A stretch of 64,000 nt of DNA from Pseudonocardia sp. MH-G8 (lineage in GTDB: Bacteria > Actinomycetota > Actinomycetes > Mycobacteriales > Pseudonocardiaceae), in assembly GCF_002262885.1 (NCBI RefSeq), contig NZ_NKYF01000017.1, positions 1-64,000 on the forward strand. The letters are read 5' to 3'. The position numbers were made by a program, and so were the translations under genes. The first letter of the stretch is position 1. Each line of letters starts with the position of its first letter. Below the pieces are notes generated by a model that was not told the DNA's origin, did not search any database, and saw only the letters and a program-made list of their open reading frames with translations. Below, in pieces: positions 16,879 to 24,827 of this stretch.

Positions 16879-18288
16879 ATGGCTTCTCATGTCGATGTCG
16901 TGGTCCTCGGAGCGGGTCCCGGTGGGTACGTGGCGGCGATCCGGGCCGCCCAGTTGGGCCGCAGCGTCGCGGTGGTGGAGGAGAAGTACTGGGGCGGGGT
17001 CTGCCTCAACGTCGGTTGCATCCCGTCGAAGGCGCTGCTGCGCAACGCGGAGCTCGCGCACCTGGTCACGTCCGAGGCGAAGACGTTCGGGATCTCCGGT
17101 GACGTGTCGTTCGACTTCGGGGTGGCGTTCGACCGCAGCCGCACCGTCGCCGACGGGCGCGTCAAGGGCGTGCACTACCTCATGAAGAAGAACAAGATCA
17201 CCGAGTACGACGGGCGGGGCTCCTTCGTCGACGCCTCGACGATCGAGGTGGCGCTCTCCGGCGGCGGCACCGAACGGATCACCTTCGACGACGTGATCAT
17301 CGCCACCGGGGCGCAGACCAAGCTGCTGCCCGGCACGTCGCTGTCGGAGCGGGTCGTGACCTACGAGGAGCAGATCCTCACCCGCGAGCTGCCCGGCAGC
17401 ATCATCATCGCCGGAGCCGGCGCCATCGGTGTCGAGTTCGCCTACGTCATGCGCAACTACGGCGTGGACGTCACGATCGTCGAGTTCCTGGACCGGCTGC
17501 TCCCGCTCGAGGACGCCGACGTCTCCAAGGAGCTCGCCAAGCGCTACCGCAAGCTCGGGGTGCAGGTGCTCACCTCCACCCGTGTCGAGTCGATCGACGA
17601 CTCCGGTGAGCAGGTCACCGTGACCGTCACCGGCAAGGACGGGCAGACGAAGGAGTTGCACACCGACAAGGTGTTGCAGGCCATCGGCTTCACCCCCAGG
17701 GTCGAGGGCTACGGGCTGGAGAACACCGGCGTCGAGCTCACCGAGCGGGGTGCCATCGCGATCGACGACCGGATGCGCACCAACGTTCCGCACGTCTACG
17801 CGATCGGCGACGTCACCGCGAAGCTCATGCTCGCCCACGTCGGCGAGGCGCAGGGCGTCGTGGCGGCCGAGACCATCGCCGGCGCCGAGACCCAGGAGCT
17901 GGAGTACGTGATGATGCCCCGGGCCACGTTCTGCAACCCCCAGGTCGCGAGCTTCGGCCACACCGAGGCGCAGGCCCGCGAGCTGGCCGAGGAGAGGGGC
18001 TGGAAGGTCAAGGTCGCCCAGTTCCCGTTCACCGCCAACGGCAAGGCGCAGGGGTTGGGGGAGCCCGGCGGGTTCGTCAAGCTGATCGCCGACGACACCC
18101 ACGGCGAGCTGCTCGGCGGCCACCTCATCGGCCCGGAGGTCACCGAGCTGCTGCCCGAGCTGACGCTGGCGCAGAAGTGGGACCTCACCGCCACCGAGCT
18201 GGCCCGCAACGTGCACGCGCACCCCACGCTCTCCGAAGGGCTCCAGGAGGCGATCCACGGCCTGGCCGGTCACATGATCAACCTCTGA
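16879..18288 (+). CDS. lpd: Dihydrolipoyl dehydrogenase
   Basis: This flavoprotein reoxidises the lipoamide of 2-oxoacid dehydrogenases, using NAD, and in actinobacteria also serves peroxynitrite defence. The 469-residue protein has FAD motif VLGAGPGGYVAAIRAAQLG, the redox disulfide GGVCLNVGCIPSK, the NAD motif IAGAGAIGVEFAYVMRNYG, the second FAD motif VYAIGDVTAKLMLAH and the catalytic His-Glu in NVHAHPTLSEGLQEA. TAGAGT at 16866-16871 sits 7 bases before the ATG, implying a leaderless mRNA. No E1 or E2 genes are adjacent. Confidence 0.97.
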   Translation: MASHVDVVVLGAGPGGYVAAIRAAQLGRSVAVVEEKYWGGVCLNVGCIPSKALLRNAELAHLVTSEAKTFGISGDVSFDFGVAFDRSRTVADGRVKGVHYLMKKNKITEYDGRGSFVDASTIEVALSGGGTERITFDDVIIATGAQTKLLPGTSLSERVVTYEEQILTRELPGSIIIAGAGAIGVEFAYVMRNYGVDVTIVEFLDRLLPLEDADVSKELAKRYRKLGVQVLTSTRVESIDDSGEQVTVTVTGKDGQTKELHTDKVLQAIGFTPRVEGYGLENTGVELTERGAIAIDDRMRTNVPHVYAIGDVTAKLMLAHVGEAQGVVAAETIAGAETQELEYVMMPRATFCNPQVASFGHTEAQARELAEERGWKVKVAQFPFTANGKAQGLGEPGGFVKLIADDTHGELLGGHLIGPEVTELLPELTLAQKWDLTATELARNVHAHPTLSEGLQEAIHGLAGHMINL

Positions 18289-19166
18289 GGGCGCGGCTCA
18301 CCGCCGACACGCTCCCCCAGGGTCCACAGGATCTGCTCGGCGTGCGTCCACAGCACCGCGCCGCCGACGCCCCGCACGAGGTGGCGGGTGGCAGTGGGGA
18401 TGCGCTCGGCCAGGGTCACGCCCTGGTCGGGCGAGTGGCTGTGGTCGTGCTCGCCGTACCACAGGTCGACCGGAGCCGTGATCGTCGAGAGTGCGATCTG
18501 CCAGCGCGACATGGCCAGGAGGGTGTCGCGGGCGTAGCCGTCCGCGCCCTGGGCGAACCCTTGGGCCAGTGCGCGCCGGTACGCGGCCGCGAACCCCGGC
18601 TGCCGGTAGACCTCGAGGTCGCACGCCGCTCCGGCGCCCTCGACCATGTCCCACATCCGCTCGGGGGTGAAGCCGCGGAAGACCCCCTCTGCCTCGGAGG
18701 GGGCGGACCCCGCGAGGTCGACCAGGCTGCGCAGGTGTGCGGGCAGCGCGTCGGCGAACCCGGGTGCGGCGACCTCGTCGGCCGCGGAGGCCAGTGCGAG
18801 CGCCTCGATCGCCCCGGCCGCGGCGCAGGCGAGAGCGAACGGTGCACCCTGGGAGTTGCCGACCATCGCGGGCCGCCCCAGGTCGCGGCGCGCGGCGAAG
18901 GCCGCCACGTCCGCGGCGAAATCCGTGAACGTGCGTTGCGGCGCCGGGGTCGAGGTACCCAGCCCCGGCCGGTCCAGGGCGATCAGCCGGATCCGGAGGT
19001 CGTCGACCACGTCGGCTCCGAACCCGAGGTGGCTGCTGGTGGCCGCACCCGGTGCGAACAGCACCGGTGCGCCGTCCACCGGGCCCCACTCCGCCCAACC
19101 GAGCAGCCGCCCGTCCGGGAGCGGGGTGGTTCCGGAACGCAGCGGATCGGCGACGGCCACGGGCAT
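18270..19166 (-). CDS. Alpha/beta hydrolase
   Basis: A 298-residue alpha/beta hydrolase. The nucleophile elbow is VGNSQGAP, the acid lies in YGEHDHSHSPDQG, and a late His is present in LWTHAEQ. LFAPGAATSSHLG carries the oxyanion region but lacks the usual HG, and ALDRPGLGTS follows. The ATG at 19166 lies just beyond the amidase stop on the same strand, so the amidase and this gene are likely one operon. Its 3' end overlaps the convergent lpd by 19 bases. The substrate is unknown. Confidence 0.8.
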   Translation of the reverse strand: MPVAVADPLRSGTTPLPDGRLLGWAEWGPVDGAPVLFAPGAATSSHLGFGADVVDDLRIRLIALDRPGLGTSTPAPQRTFTDFAADVAAFAARRDLGRPAMVGNSQGAPFALACAAAGAIEALALASAADEVAAPGFADALPAHLRSLVDLAGSAPSEAEGVFRGFTPERMWDMVEGAGAACDLEVYRQPGFAAAYRRALAQGFAQGADGYARDTLLAMSRWQIALSTITAPVDLWYGEHDHSHSPDQGVTLAERIPTATRHLVRGVGGAVLWTHAEQILWTLGERVGGEPRPQRLIM

Positions 19167-19173
19167 GGCGTGA

Positions 19174-20685
19174 TCATCCAACTCGGCCCTGCGCGCGGCG
19201 AGGCGTTTTCGCCTCCGTCCAGCGCTGCGCGGGCGGCGGCGTGAAGCCGCCGAACTCGCGTTCGGCGAGTTCGGCGAAGCGGATGGTGGTGTGGTCGGCG
19301 AACATCCCGCCGATGGCCTGCACCCCGATCGGCAGGCCGTCCTCGGAGGTGCCCACGGGCAGCACCGTGGCGGGCAGGCCGGGCAGTGTGGCCACCCCGG
19401 CGAGGGCGAGCTGGTCGAAGTAGTCGTGGTCGGCGCCGTCGATGCGGATCCGGCGCGTCGGGATCGGGCTGTGGTCGTGCGGGAACGCCGGCACCGGCAT
19501 GACCGGGCACACCACCACGTCGAACTCGGCGAACAGCGCGCTGAAGCGTTGCCGCAGCAGCGCGCGCTCGTCGTCGGCGAGCATCCAGTCGCGGTGGCTC
19601 AGCACCGTGCCGCGGCTGCGTTCGGCGGCGAGGCCGTGGTCGTCGGGGCCCAGCCGCGCGGCACCTTCGCGGGCGCGTTCGTATACCTCGGACGGGTAGC
19701 GCGAGCCGAGTTCCGACAGCAGCATTCGCATGTAGAGGCGGGCCGCGGCAGCCAGGTCCGGCAGCAGCCGGCTCTCGCGCGCGACCGTGGCCCCGGCGGC
19801 GGTGAGGCGTTCGGCGAAACCGGCGATCGCCCGGCGCACGCCCGCACCCGACGGGATCGACGGGTGCGACTCGACGACGAGGACGCGGTGGCCTGCCAGG
19901 CTCTCGTGCCGCGGCGGTGGCAGCGCGATCCGGTAGGCGGCGCGGGAACCCAGCGGGTCCGGTTCGGTGAGCAGGTCCAGCAGCAGCCGCAGGTCCGCCG
20001 CGCTGCGCGCCATCGGCCCGATCACCGCCAGGTCCTGGTCGGCTGCCACCACGGGTGTCCCGGGCGCCGTGTGCCCGCGCGTCGGCACCAGCCCGAGGGT
20101 CGGCTTGTGCGCGTAGACGCCGCAGGCGTGCGCCGGGTTGCGCAGGGAGCCCCCGATGTCCGAGCCCAGTGACAGCGCCCCGAAGCCGGCGGCCAGCGCC
20201 GCCGCCGACCCACCCGACGAGCCGCCCGGCGTGCGGTCCGGGTCCCAGGGGTTGTTCGTCGTCCCGTAGATCGCGTTGTAGCTCTGCAGGTCCCCCAGGA
20301 CGAGGGGCACGTTCGTCGTGCCCAGCACGACCGCACCCGCCGCCTTGACCCGCTGCACCGCCAGGGCGTCGGTGTCCGGGACGAACCCGGCGAACTCCGG
20401 GATCCCCCAGGTGCTCGGCAGGCCGGCCACGTGGAAGGACTCCTTGACGGTCATCGGGATCCCGAGCAGCGGTCGGTGCTCGCCCCGCGCCCGCGCGGCG
20501 TCGGCGTCCCGGGCCGCCTCGAGGGCCCGGTCGAAGTCCCGCTGGCAGACGGCGTTCAGCGCACCGTCGTGGCGTTCGATCCGCGCGATGGCGGACTCCG
20601 CGAGCTCCACCGCCGACACCGCACCGTCGGACAGCAGGCCCGCCAGCTCCGTGGCGCTCCGGTAGTCGAGGTCGGTCACGTCCAT
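19174..20685 (-). CDS. Amidase signature family amidohydrolase
   Basis: A 503-residue amidase with the complete Ser-cisSer-Lys triad: Lys81 in MTVKES, cis-Ser156 in GGSSGGS and Ser180 in GSDIGGS, with the family spacing of 24 residues between the two serines. It hydrolyses amide bonds of unknown substrates; GatA is unlikely because gatB and gatC are absent. The ATG at 20685 follows a strong GGGGGGAG. It is divergent from a MerR gene, with the MerR promoter dyad lying between, and co-directional with the alpha/beta hydrolase downstream. Confidence 0.9.
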   Translation of the reverse strand: MDVTDLDYRSATELAGLLSDGAVSAVELAESAIARIERHDGALNAVCQRDFDRALEAARDADAARARGEHRPLLGIPMTVKESFHVAGLPSTWGIPEFAGFVPDTDALAVQRVKAAGAVVLGTTNVPLVLGDLQSYNAIYGTTNNPWDPDRTPGGSSGGSAAALAAGFGALSLGSDIGGSLRNPAHACGVYAHKPTLGLVPTRGHTAPGTPVVAADQDLAVIGPMARSAADLRLLLDLLTEPDPLGSRAAYRIALPPPRHESLAGHRVLVVESHPSIPSGAGVRRAIAGFAERLTAAGATVARESRLLPDLAAAARLYMRMLLSELGSRYPSEVYERAREGAARLGPDDHGLAAERSRGTVLSHRDWMLADDERALLRQRFSALFAEFDVVVCPVMPVPAFPHDHSPIPTRRIRIDGADHDYFDQLALAGVATLPGLPATVLPVGTSEDGLPIGVQAIGGMFADHTTIRFAELAEREFGGFTPPPAQRWTEAKTPRRAQGRVG

Positions 20686-20745
20686 CTCCCCCCCGTCGAG
20701 GATCGTCAACTCGAGGATCGTCGCCGTCGAACCTAACGCGCCGGC

Positions 20746-20776
20746 TTGCGCTGGAGTGCACTCCAGCGCCTACGGT
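20746..20776 (+). promoter_or_regulatory. MerR-type promoter with 22-bp operator dyad
   Basis: The -35 TTGCGC (20746-20751) and -10 TACGGT (20771-20776) are separated by 19 bases. A perfect 22-base palindrome (20748-20769, half GCGCTGGAGTG read to its centre) fills the spacer. Over-long spacers with a central dyad are the diagnostic arrangement for MerR activators. The -10 is 7 bases from the merR GTG, so the transcript is leaderless and autoregulation is implied. Confidence 0.8.
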
Positions 20777-20783
20777 CGAGACC

Positions 20784-21230
20784 GTGACCGTCACGCCCGA
20801 CGCCGGCTCGCTCGGCATCCGCGCCGTATCCGAGCTGACCGGCCTGAGCGTGGACGCCCTGCGCTGGTACGAGCGTGAGGGCCTGGTGCCGCTCGTCGAC
20901 CGCGGCGCCGACGGTCGTCGCCGGTACCCGGCTGCCGCCATCCGCTTCCTGCGCCTGGTCACGGCGTTGCGCCGCACCGGCATGCCCGTCGCGCAGGTCC
21001 GCGAGTTCGTGCAGATGGGCACCGGACGGACGTGGCACGAGCAGCGGATGGCACTGCTCGTGCAGCGCCGCGCCGCGGTCCGGGCGCAGCAGGAGGAGCT
21101 GGCCGACGACCTCGCCGTCGTCGATGCGAAGATCGAGCACTACCGCGATCTCATCGACCGCGGGCTCGACTGCGAGGACGAGATCCGCGACGGCGCGGTG
21201 CTCCCCGTGGACGTCTCCGTCGGCGGCTGA
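20784..21230 (+). CDS. MerR family transcriptional regulator
   Basis: A 148-residue MerR protein. The N-terminal helix-turn-helix and wing are clear (GIRAVSELTGLSVDALRWYEREGLV split as AVSELTGLSVDALRWYEREG), followed by a long dimerisation helix and a short tail with Cys132 region LDCEDEIRDG. A single Cys in the effector end suggests thiol or aldehyde sensing as in the NmlR/AdhR group, rather than metal sensing. It starts at the GTG immediately downstream of a MerR-type promoter and is followed by an alcohol dehydrogenase, a typical AdhR-type pairing. Confidence 0.87.
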   Translation: MTVTPDAGSLGIRAVSELTGLSVDALRWYEREGLVPLVDRGADGRRRYPAAAIRFLRLVTALRRTGMPVAQVREFVQMGTGRTWHEQRMALLVQRRAAVRAQQEELADDLAVVDAKIEHYRDLIDRGLDCEDEIRDGAVLPVDVSVGG

Positions 21231-21327
21231 CCAGCCGGCAGGCACTCCTGGCCACTCCTGGCCACACCTCCACGGCGACCGCTGCGTTCGCCCGTTCCCG
21301 CACGCCCACGTCCCGAAAGGCTCGATC

Positions 21328-22362
21328 ATGCACGACATCACCGCGCTGGCCGCCACGCAGCCGGGCGGCCCGCTGCGGCCGTGGACCGCCACCCGGCGCG
21401 ACCCCGGACGCCACGACGTCGCCGTGCGCATCCTGTACTGCGGGATCTGCGCCTCCGACCTCAGCGCGATCGCGCACGCGCAGGGCGACGCCCCGCTGGT
21501 GCCGGGCCACGAGATCGTCGGCGAGGTCACGGCGGTGGGCGACGACGTGTCCCGCTTCGTCCCCGGCGACCTCGTGGCGATCGGCAACATCGTCGACTCC
21601 TGCCGCGAGTGCCCGGCGTGTCTCGCGGGCCGCGAGAACTGGTGCTACTCCTACCCCACGCTGACCTACGGCGGCGGTGCCGACCGGCACGGCAACCCGA
21701 CGTACGGCGGCTTCTCCGCCGAGTACGTCCTCGACCAGCACTTCGTCTACACCGTGCCGCAGGGGCTCGATCCCGCGGCCGTCGCGCCACTGCTGTGCGC
21801 GGGTGTCACCACCTACGCACCGTTGCGGCGCCTCGGGGTCGGACCGGGGTCCACCGTCGGCATCGTCGGGCTCGGCGGCCTCGGCCACCTCGCTCTGAAG
21901 ATCACTCGGGCGCTCGGGGCGGAGACCGTGCAGTTCACGACGTCCCCGGGCAAGGCGGAGGCGGCGCTGGCGCTCGGGGCCCACGACGCCGTCCTGTCCA
22001 CGGACGAGAAGCAGATGGCCGCGCAGGCCCACCGGTTCGACCTCGTCCTCGATACCGCGGGCGCGCCGCACGCATTGGCGCCCTACCTGTCGACCCTCGC
22101 GATCGACGGCACGCTGTGCCTGGTCGGCCTGCAGGAGGGCCCCCTCGACGTGACGCCGCTCGACCTGGTGGTCGGCGCCAAGAGCATCGCCGGTTCCGGC
22201 AGCGGCGGCACCGTCGAGACGGCGGAGATGCTGGAGTTCTGCGCCGAGCACGCCATCAGCGCCGACATCGAGCTGGTGACGACCGGCGGGATCAACGAGG
22301 CCCTGGCCCGGCTGGCCGCGAGCGACGTCCGCTACCGGTTCGTGGTCGACATGACGTCCTGA
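21328..22362 (+). CDS. Zinc-dependent NAD(P)-alcohol dehydrogenase, YahK/CAD type
   Basis: A 344-residue medium-chain dehydrogenase that reduces aldehydes or oxidises alcohols. Catalytic zinc ligands are Cys38 (YCGICASD) and His61-Glu62 (GHEIVGEV); structural zinc ligands are Cys92, Cys95, Cys98 and Cys106. The dinucleotide motif is GIVGLGGLGHLALK. The Cys38-x-x-Cys41-x-x-Asp start and YGGFSAEY are typical of the cinnamyl-alcohol/YahK branch with broad aldehyde reductase activity. It follows the merR gene by 97 bases and is probably activated by it in response to an electrophile. Confidence is high for family, moderate for role. Confidence 0.92.
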   Translation: MHDITALAATQPGGPLRPWTATRRDPGRHDVAVRILYCGICASDLSAIAHAQGDAPLVPGHEIVGEVTAVGDDVSRFVPGDLVAIGNIVDSCRECPACLAGRENWCYSYPTLTYGGGADRHGNPTYGGFSAEYVLDQHFVYTVPQGLDPAAVAPLLCAGVTTYAPLRRLGVGPGSTVGIVGLGGLGHLALKITRALGAETVQFTTSPGKAEAALALGAHDAVLSTDEKQMAAQAHRFDLVLDTAGAPHALAPYLSTLAIDGTLCLVGLQEGPLDVTPLDLVVGAKSIAGSGSGGTVETAEMLEFCAEHAISADIELVTTGGINEALARLAASDVRYRFVVDMTS

Positions 22363-22890
22363 TCACGCGGACGGTCGAGCCCGCGCCGCCAGCCAGCGCT
22401 CGATCGCCACTCGGCCGTCGGGGACGAACGGCCAGCGCCCGGGGTCGTCGAGCCGGGTGCGCAGCTGCGCGAGCGTCACCCATTCGCCCCAGACGACCTC
22501 CTCGGGCTGGTGGCGCAGCGGGCCGTCCCAGCGGGCCTCGTAGGTGAACAGGTGGCAGCGCAGCGTGCCGTCGTCGTAGGGCACCCGCTCCCGCGGCAGC
22601 AGGGGCACGCTGCGCACACCGAGCTCCTCCTCGAGCTCGCGGGCGGCGCCGTCCTCGGGCGCCTCGCCCGGGCCGAGCACGCCCCCGGCCCAGCAGTCGT
22701 AGCAACCGGGGAAGATGAGCTTGTCCGGCGCGCGCCGGTGCAGGTAGACGCGCTCGCCGTCGCCGGAGCGCACCAGCACCGCGGAGCTGGCGTGCCACCG
22801 CCGGTCGCGGTAGACGACCCCGCGCGGAGCCACCCCGATCTCCCGTCCGTCCGCGTCGTACACCGCCACTGCCTCGTCCTCTGCCCGCAC
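22363..22890 (-). CDS. Nudix hydrolase, isopentenyl-diphosphate isomerase-like
   Basis: A 175-residue Nudix protein. The Nudix box GVLGPGEAPEDGAARELEEE followed by LGV matches the consensus exactly. The N-terminal segment VYDADGREIGVAPRGVVYRDRRWHAS and IFPGCYDCWAGG resemble the YfcD group of IDI-like Nudix hydrolases. The GTG at 22890 is the chosen start. It is divergent from dop, with about 40 bases of promoter DNA between, and ends the accessory block. Confidence 0.85.
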   Translation of the reverse strand: MRAEDEAVAVYDADGREIGVAPRGVVYRDRRWHASSAVLVRSGDGERVYLHRRAPDKLIFPGCYDCWAGGVLGPGEAPEDGAARELEEELGVRSVPLLPRERVPYDDGTLRCHLFTYEARWDGPLRHQPEEVVWGEWVTLAQLRTRLDDPGRWPFVPDGRVAIERWLAARARPSA

Positions 22891-22916
22891 CTGCTCATCA
22901 TGGCCCGCGCCCGGGC

Positions 22917-22922
22917 TACGCT
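22917..22922 (+). promoter_or_regulatory. Probable -10 of the dop transcript
   Basis: TACGCT lies 6 bases before an ATG at 22929, the spacing repeatedly seen ahead of start codons here. Transcription would begin at or next to that ATG, giving a leaderless short ORF ahead of dop. Confidence 0.5.
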
Positions 22923-22928
22923 CGGGCC

Positions 22929-22958
22929 ATGCGCACGCACGTGGAGGCCGGCCGGTGA
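22929..22958 (+). CDS. Leaderless nine-residue upstream ORF coupled to dop
   Basis: The ORF reads MRTHVEAGR then TGA. Its stop (22956-22958) overlaps the dop GTG (22955-22957) as GTGA, the standard arrangement for translational coupling. TACGCT 6 bases ahead of its ATG suggests the mRNA starts with this ATG. GGAGG inside the ORF (22943-22947) also fits a ribosome binding site for dop. It could deliver ribosomes to the weaker GTG of dop. Whether the peptide is made is untested. Confidence 0.5.
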   Translation: MRTHVEAGR

Positions 22959-24472
22959 CCGCCCGCCGGATCATGGGCACCGAGGTCGAGTACGGCATCT
23001 CGGTGCCCGGCGACCCCACCGCCAACCCGGTGATCACTTCCACGCAGGTGGTGCTCGCCTACGCGGCCGCGGCCGACATCCCGCGCTCGCGCCGGGCCCG
23101 CTGGGACTACGAGGTGGAGTCCCCGTTGCGCGACGCGCGCGGTTTCGACCTCTCCGCGCCCACGATGCACAACCCCGCCGAGTCCGAGCTCGACGACCTC
23201 GGCGCCGCCAACGTCATCCTCACCAACGGGGCGCGGCTCTACGTCGACCACGCCCACCCCGAGTTCTCCACGCCCGAGGTCACCACCCCGCGCGACGTCG
23301 TGGTCTGGGACAAGGCGGGGGAGCGGGTGATGGAGGAGGCCGCCATGCGGTCGGCCACCGTGCCCGGCGCGCCGCGCATCCAGCTCTACAAGAACAACGT
23401 CGACGGCAAGGGTGCGAGCTACGGTTCGCACGAGAACTACCTGATGAACCGGTCCACGACGTTCCCGTCGATCGTCGCGGGCCTCACCCCGTTCTTCGTC
23501 ACCCGCCAGGTGATCTGCGGGGCCGGCCGCGTCGGGCTCGGCGCCACCGGTGACGAGGCGGGCTACCAGCTCTCCCAGCGCAGCGACTACATCGAGGTCG
23601 AGGTCGGGCTCGAGACCACCCTCAAGCGCGGCATCATCAACACCCGCGACGAGCCGCACGCCGACGCCGACAAGTACCGGCGGCTGCACGTCATCATCGG
23701 CGACGCCAACATGAGCGAGTACTCCACTCTGCTCAAGGTGGGCACCGCCGCGCTCGTGCTCGACATGATCGAGGCCGGGGTCCGGTTCGACGAGCTGCGC
23801 CTGGCCGAACCGGTGCGCTCGGTGCACCGCATCAGCCACGACCCGGGCCTGAAGACGCTCGTCGAGCTCAGCGACGGTCGCAAGATGACCGCCCTGGACG
23901 TGCAGCGCGCCTACTTCGAGAAGGCCCGCAAGCACGTCGAGAACACGCTCGGCGCCGATGTCGACGACGCCACCGCCGAGGTGCTCACCCTCTGGGGCGA
24001 GGTGCTCGACGACCTCACCAACGACCCGATGAGCACCGCCGACCGGCTCGACTGGACGGCGAAGCTGCGGCTGCTGCAGGGCTACCGCGAGCGCGACGGC
24101 CTCGCGTGGAACTCCGGCAGGCTCGCGCTGGTCGACCTGCAGTACACCGACGTCCGCACCGGCAAGGGCCTCTACAACCGGCTGGTGGGCCGCGGCTCCA
24201 TGAAGCGCCTCGTCACCGAGGAGCAGGTGGTCGCGGCGATGAAGAGCCCGCCGGAGGACACCCGCGCCTACTTCCGGGGCCGCTGCCTGGAGCGCTACCC
24301 GGCCGAGGTCGCCGCCGCGTCCTGGGATTCGGTGATCTTCGACCTGGGCCGCGAGTCGCTGGTCCGCATCCCCACCCTCGAGCCCCTGCGCGGCACCCGC
24401 CGCCACGTCGGCGAGCTGCTGGATCGGTCCCGCACCGCGGAGGAGCTCGTGGAGGCGCTCACCCGCGGCTGA
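22955..24472 (+). CDS. dop: Pup deamidase/depupylase Dop
   Basis: Dop converts the C-terminal Gln of Pup to Glu so that PafA can use it, and also removes Pup from substrates. The 505-residue protein belongs to the glutamine-synthetase-like Dop/PafA family: IMGTEVEYGISVPGD at the start, NGARLYVDHAHPEFSTPE with the catalytic Asp98, KNNVDGKGASYGSHENYLMNR split as KNNVDGKGASYGSHENYL, FFVTRQVICGAGRVG and INTRDEPHADADKYRRLHVI. The long ADIPRSRRARWDYE loop near residues 40-55 is the Dop-specific loop absent from PafA. It leads the dop-pup-prcB-prcA run. Confidence 0.98.
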   Translation: MTARRIMGTEVEYGISVPGDPTANPVITSTQVVLAYAAAADIPRSRRARWDYEVESPLRDARGFDLSAPTMHNPAESELDDLGAANVILTNGARLYVDHAHPEFSTPEVTTPRDVVVWDKAGERVMEEAAMRSATVPGAPRIQLYKNNVDGKGASYGSHENYLMNRSTTFPSIVAGLTPFFVTRQVICGAGRVGLGATGDEAGYQLSQRSDYIEVEVGLETTLKRGIINTRDEPHADADKYRRLHVIIGDANMSEYSTLLKVGTAALVLDMIEAGVRFDELRLAEPVRSVHRISHDPGLKTLVELSDGRKMTALDVQRAYFEKARKHVENTLGADVDDATAEVLTLWGEVLDDLTNDPMSTADRLDWTAKLRLLQGYRERDGLAWNSGRLALVDLQYTDVRTGKGLYNRLVGRGSMKRLVTEEQVVAAMKSPPEDTRAYFRGRCLERYPAEVAAASWDSVIFDLGRESLVRIPTLEPLRGTRRHVGELLDRSRTAEELVEALTRG

Positions 24473-24486
24473 CGCAAGATGCGGGC

Positions 24487-24549
24487 GTGTCGCCGATCCG
24501 CTCGGTAGTGTTCACCTACACCGGCCGGTGCGCGGTCGGCGGTGGGTAG
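24487..24549 (+). CDS. Possible leaderless 20-residue upstream ORF ahead of pup
   Basis: A GTG at 24487 opens 20 codons (starting VSPIRSVVF, ending GRCAVGGG) and stops at 24549, 18 bases before the pup ATG. CAAGAT at 24475-24480 lies 6 bases before the GTG. The -10 is a weaker fit than others in this window and the ORF could be accidental. The stop is immediately followed by the pup ribosome binding site. Confidence 0.3.
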   Translation: MSPIRSVVFTYTGRCAVGGG

Positions 24550-24567
24550 GCGCGAGGAGGAATCACC

Positions 24568-24765
24568 ATGTCGCAGGAGCAGACCAAGCGCCAGGGCGGC
24601 GGTGGGGGCGACGAGGAGGACGGCGCCGACGCCGCGGGAGCCGGCCAGGAGCGGCGTGAGAAGCTCGGCGAGGACGTCGACACCATCCTCGACGAGATCG
24701 ACGACGTGCTCGAGGAGAACGCCGAGGACTTCGTCCGGGCCTACGTCCAGAAGGGCGGCCAGTAG
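24568..24765 (+). CDS. pup: Prokaryotic ubiquitin-like protein Pup
   Basis: Pup is the 65-residue disordered tag attached through its C-terminus to lysines of proteins destined for the proteasome. The C-terminus reads VQKGGQ, so the terminal Gln must be deamidated by Dop before PafA can ligate it. The conserved helix-forming segment that binds the Arc coiled coil is DEIDDVLEENAEDFVRAYVQ. The N-terminal third is Gly- and Glu-rich with a GGGGG run, needed for engagement of the ATPase. AGGAGG at 24555-24560 sets the ATG. The gene lies between dop and prcB as in other actinobacteria. Confidence 0.98.
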   Translation: MSQEQTKRQGGGGGDEEDGADAAGAGQERREKLGEDVDTILDEIDDVLEENAEDFVRAYVQKGGQ

Positions 24766-24827
24766 CCGCTCCCCGCACCCCGCACGGACCTGTACGACCC
24801 CGCACGGAGAGAGGCCCCGACCTGACC

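Noticed and set aside
19166..19181. TTG start at 19181 for the alpha/beta hydrolase
   Set aside because: It lies inside the end of the amidase gene; the ATG at 19166 starts the conserved sequence.
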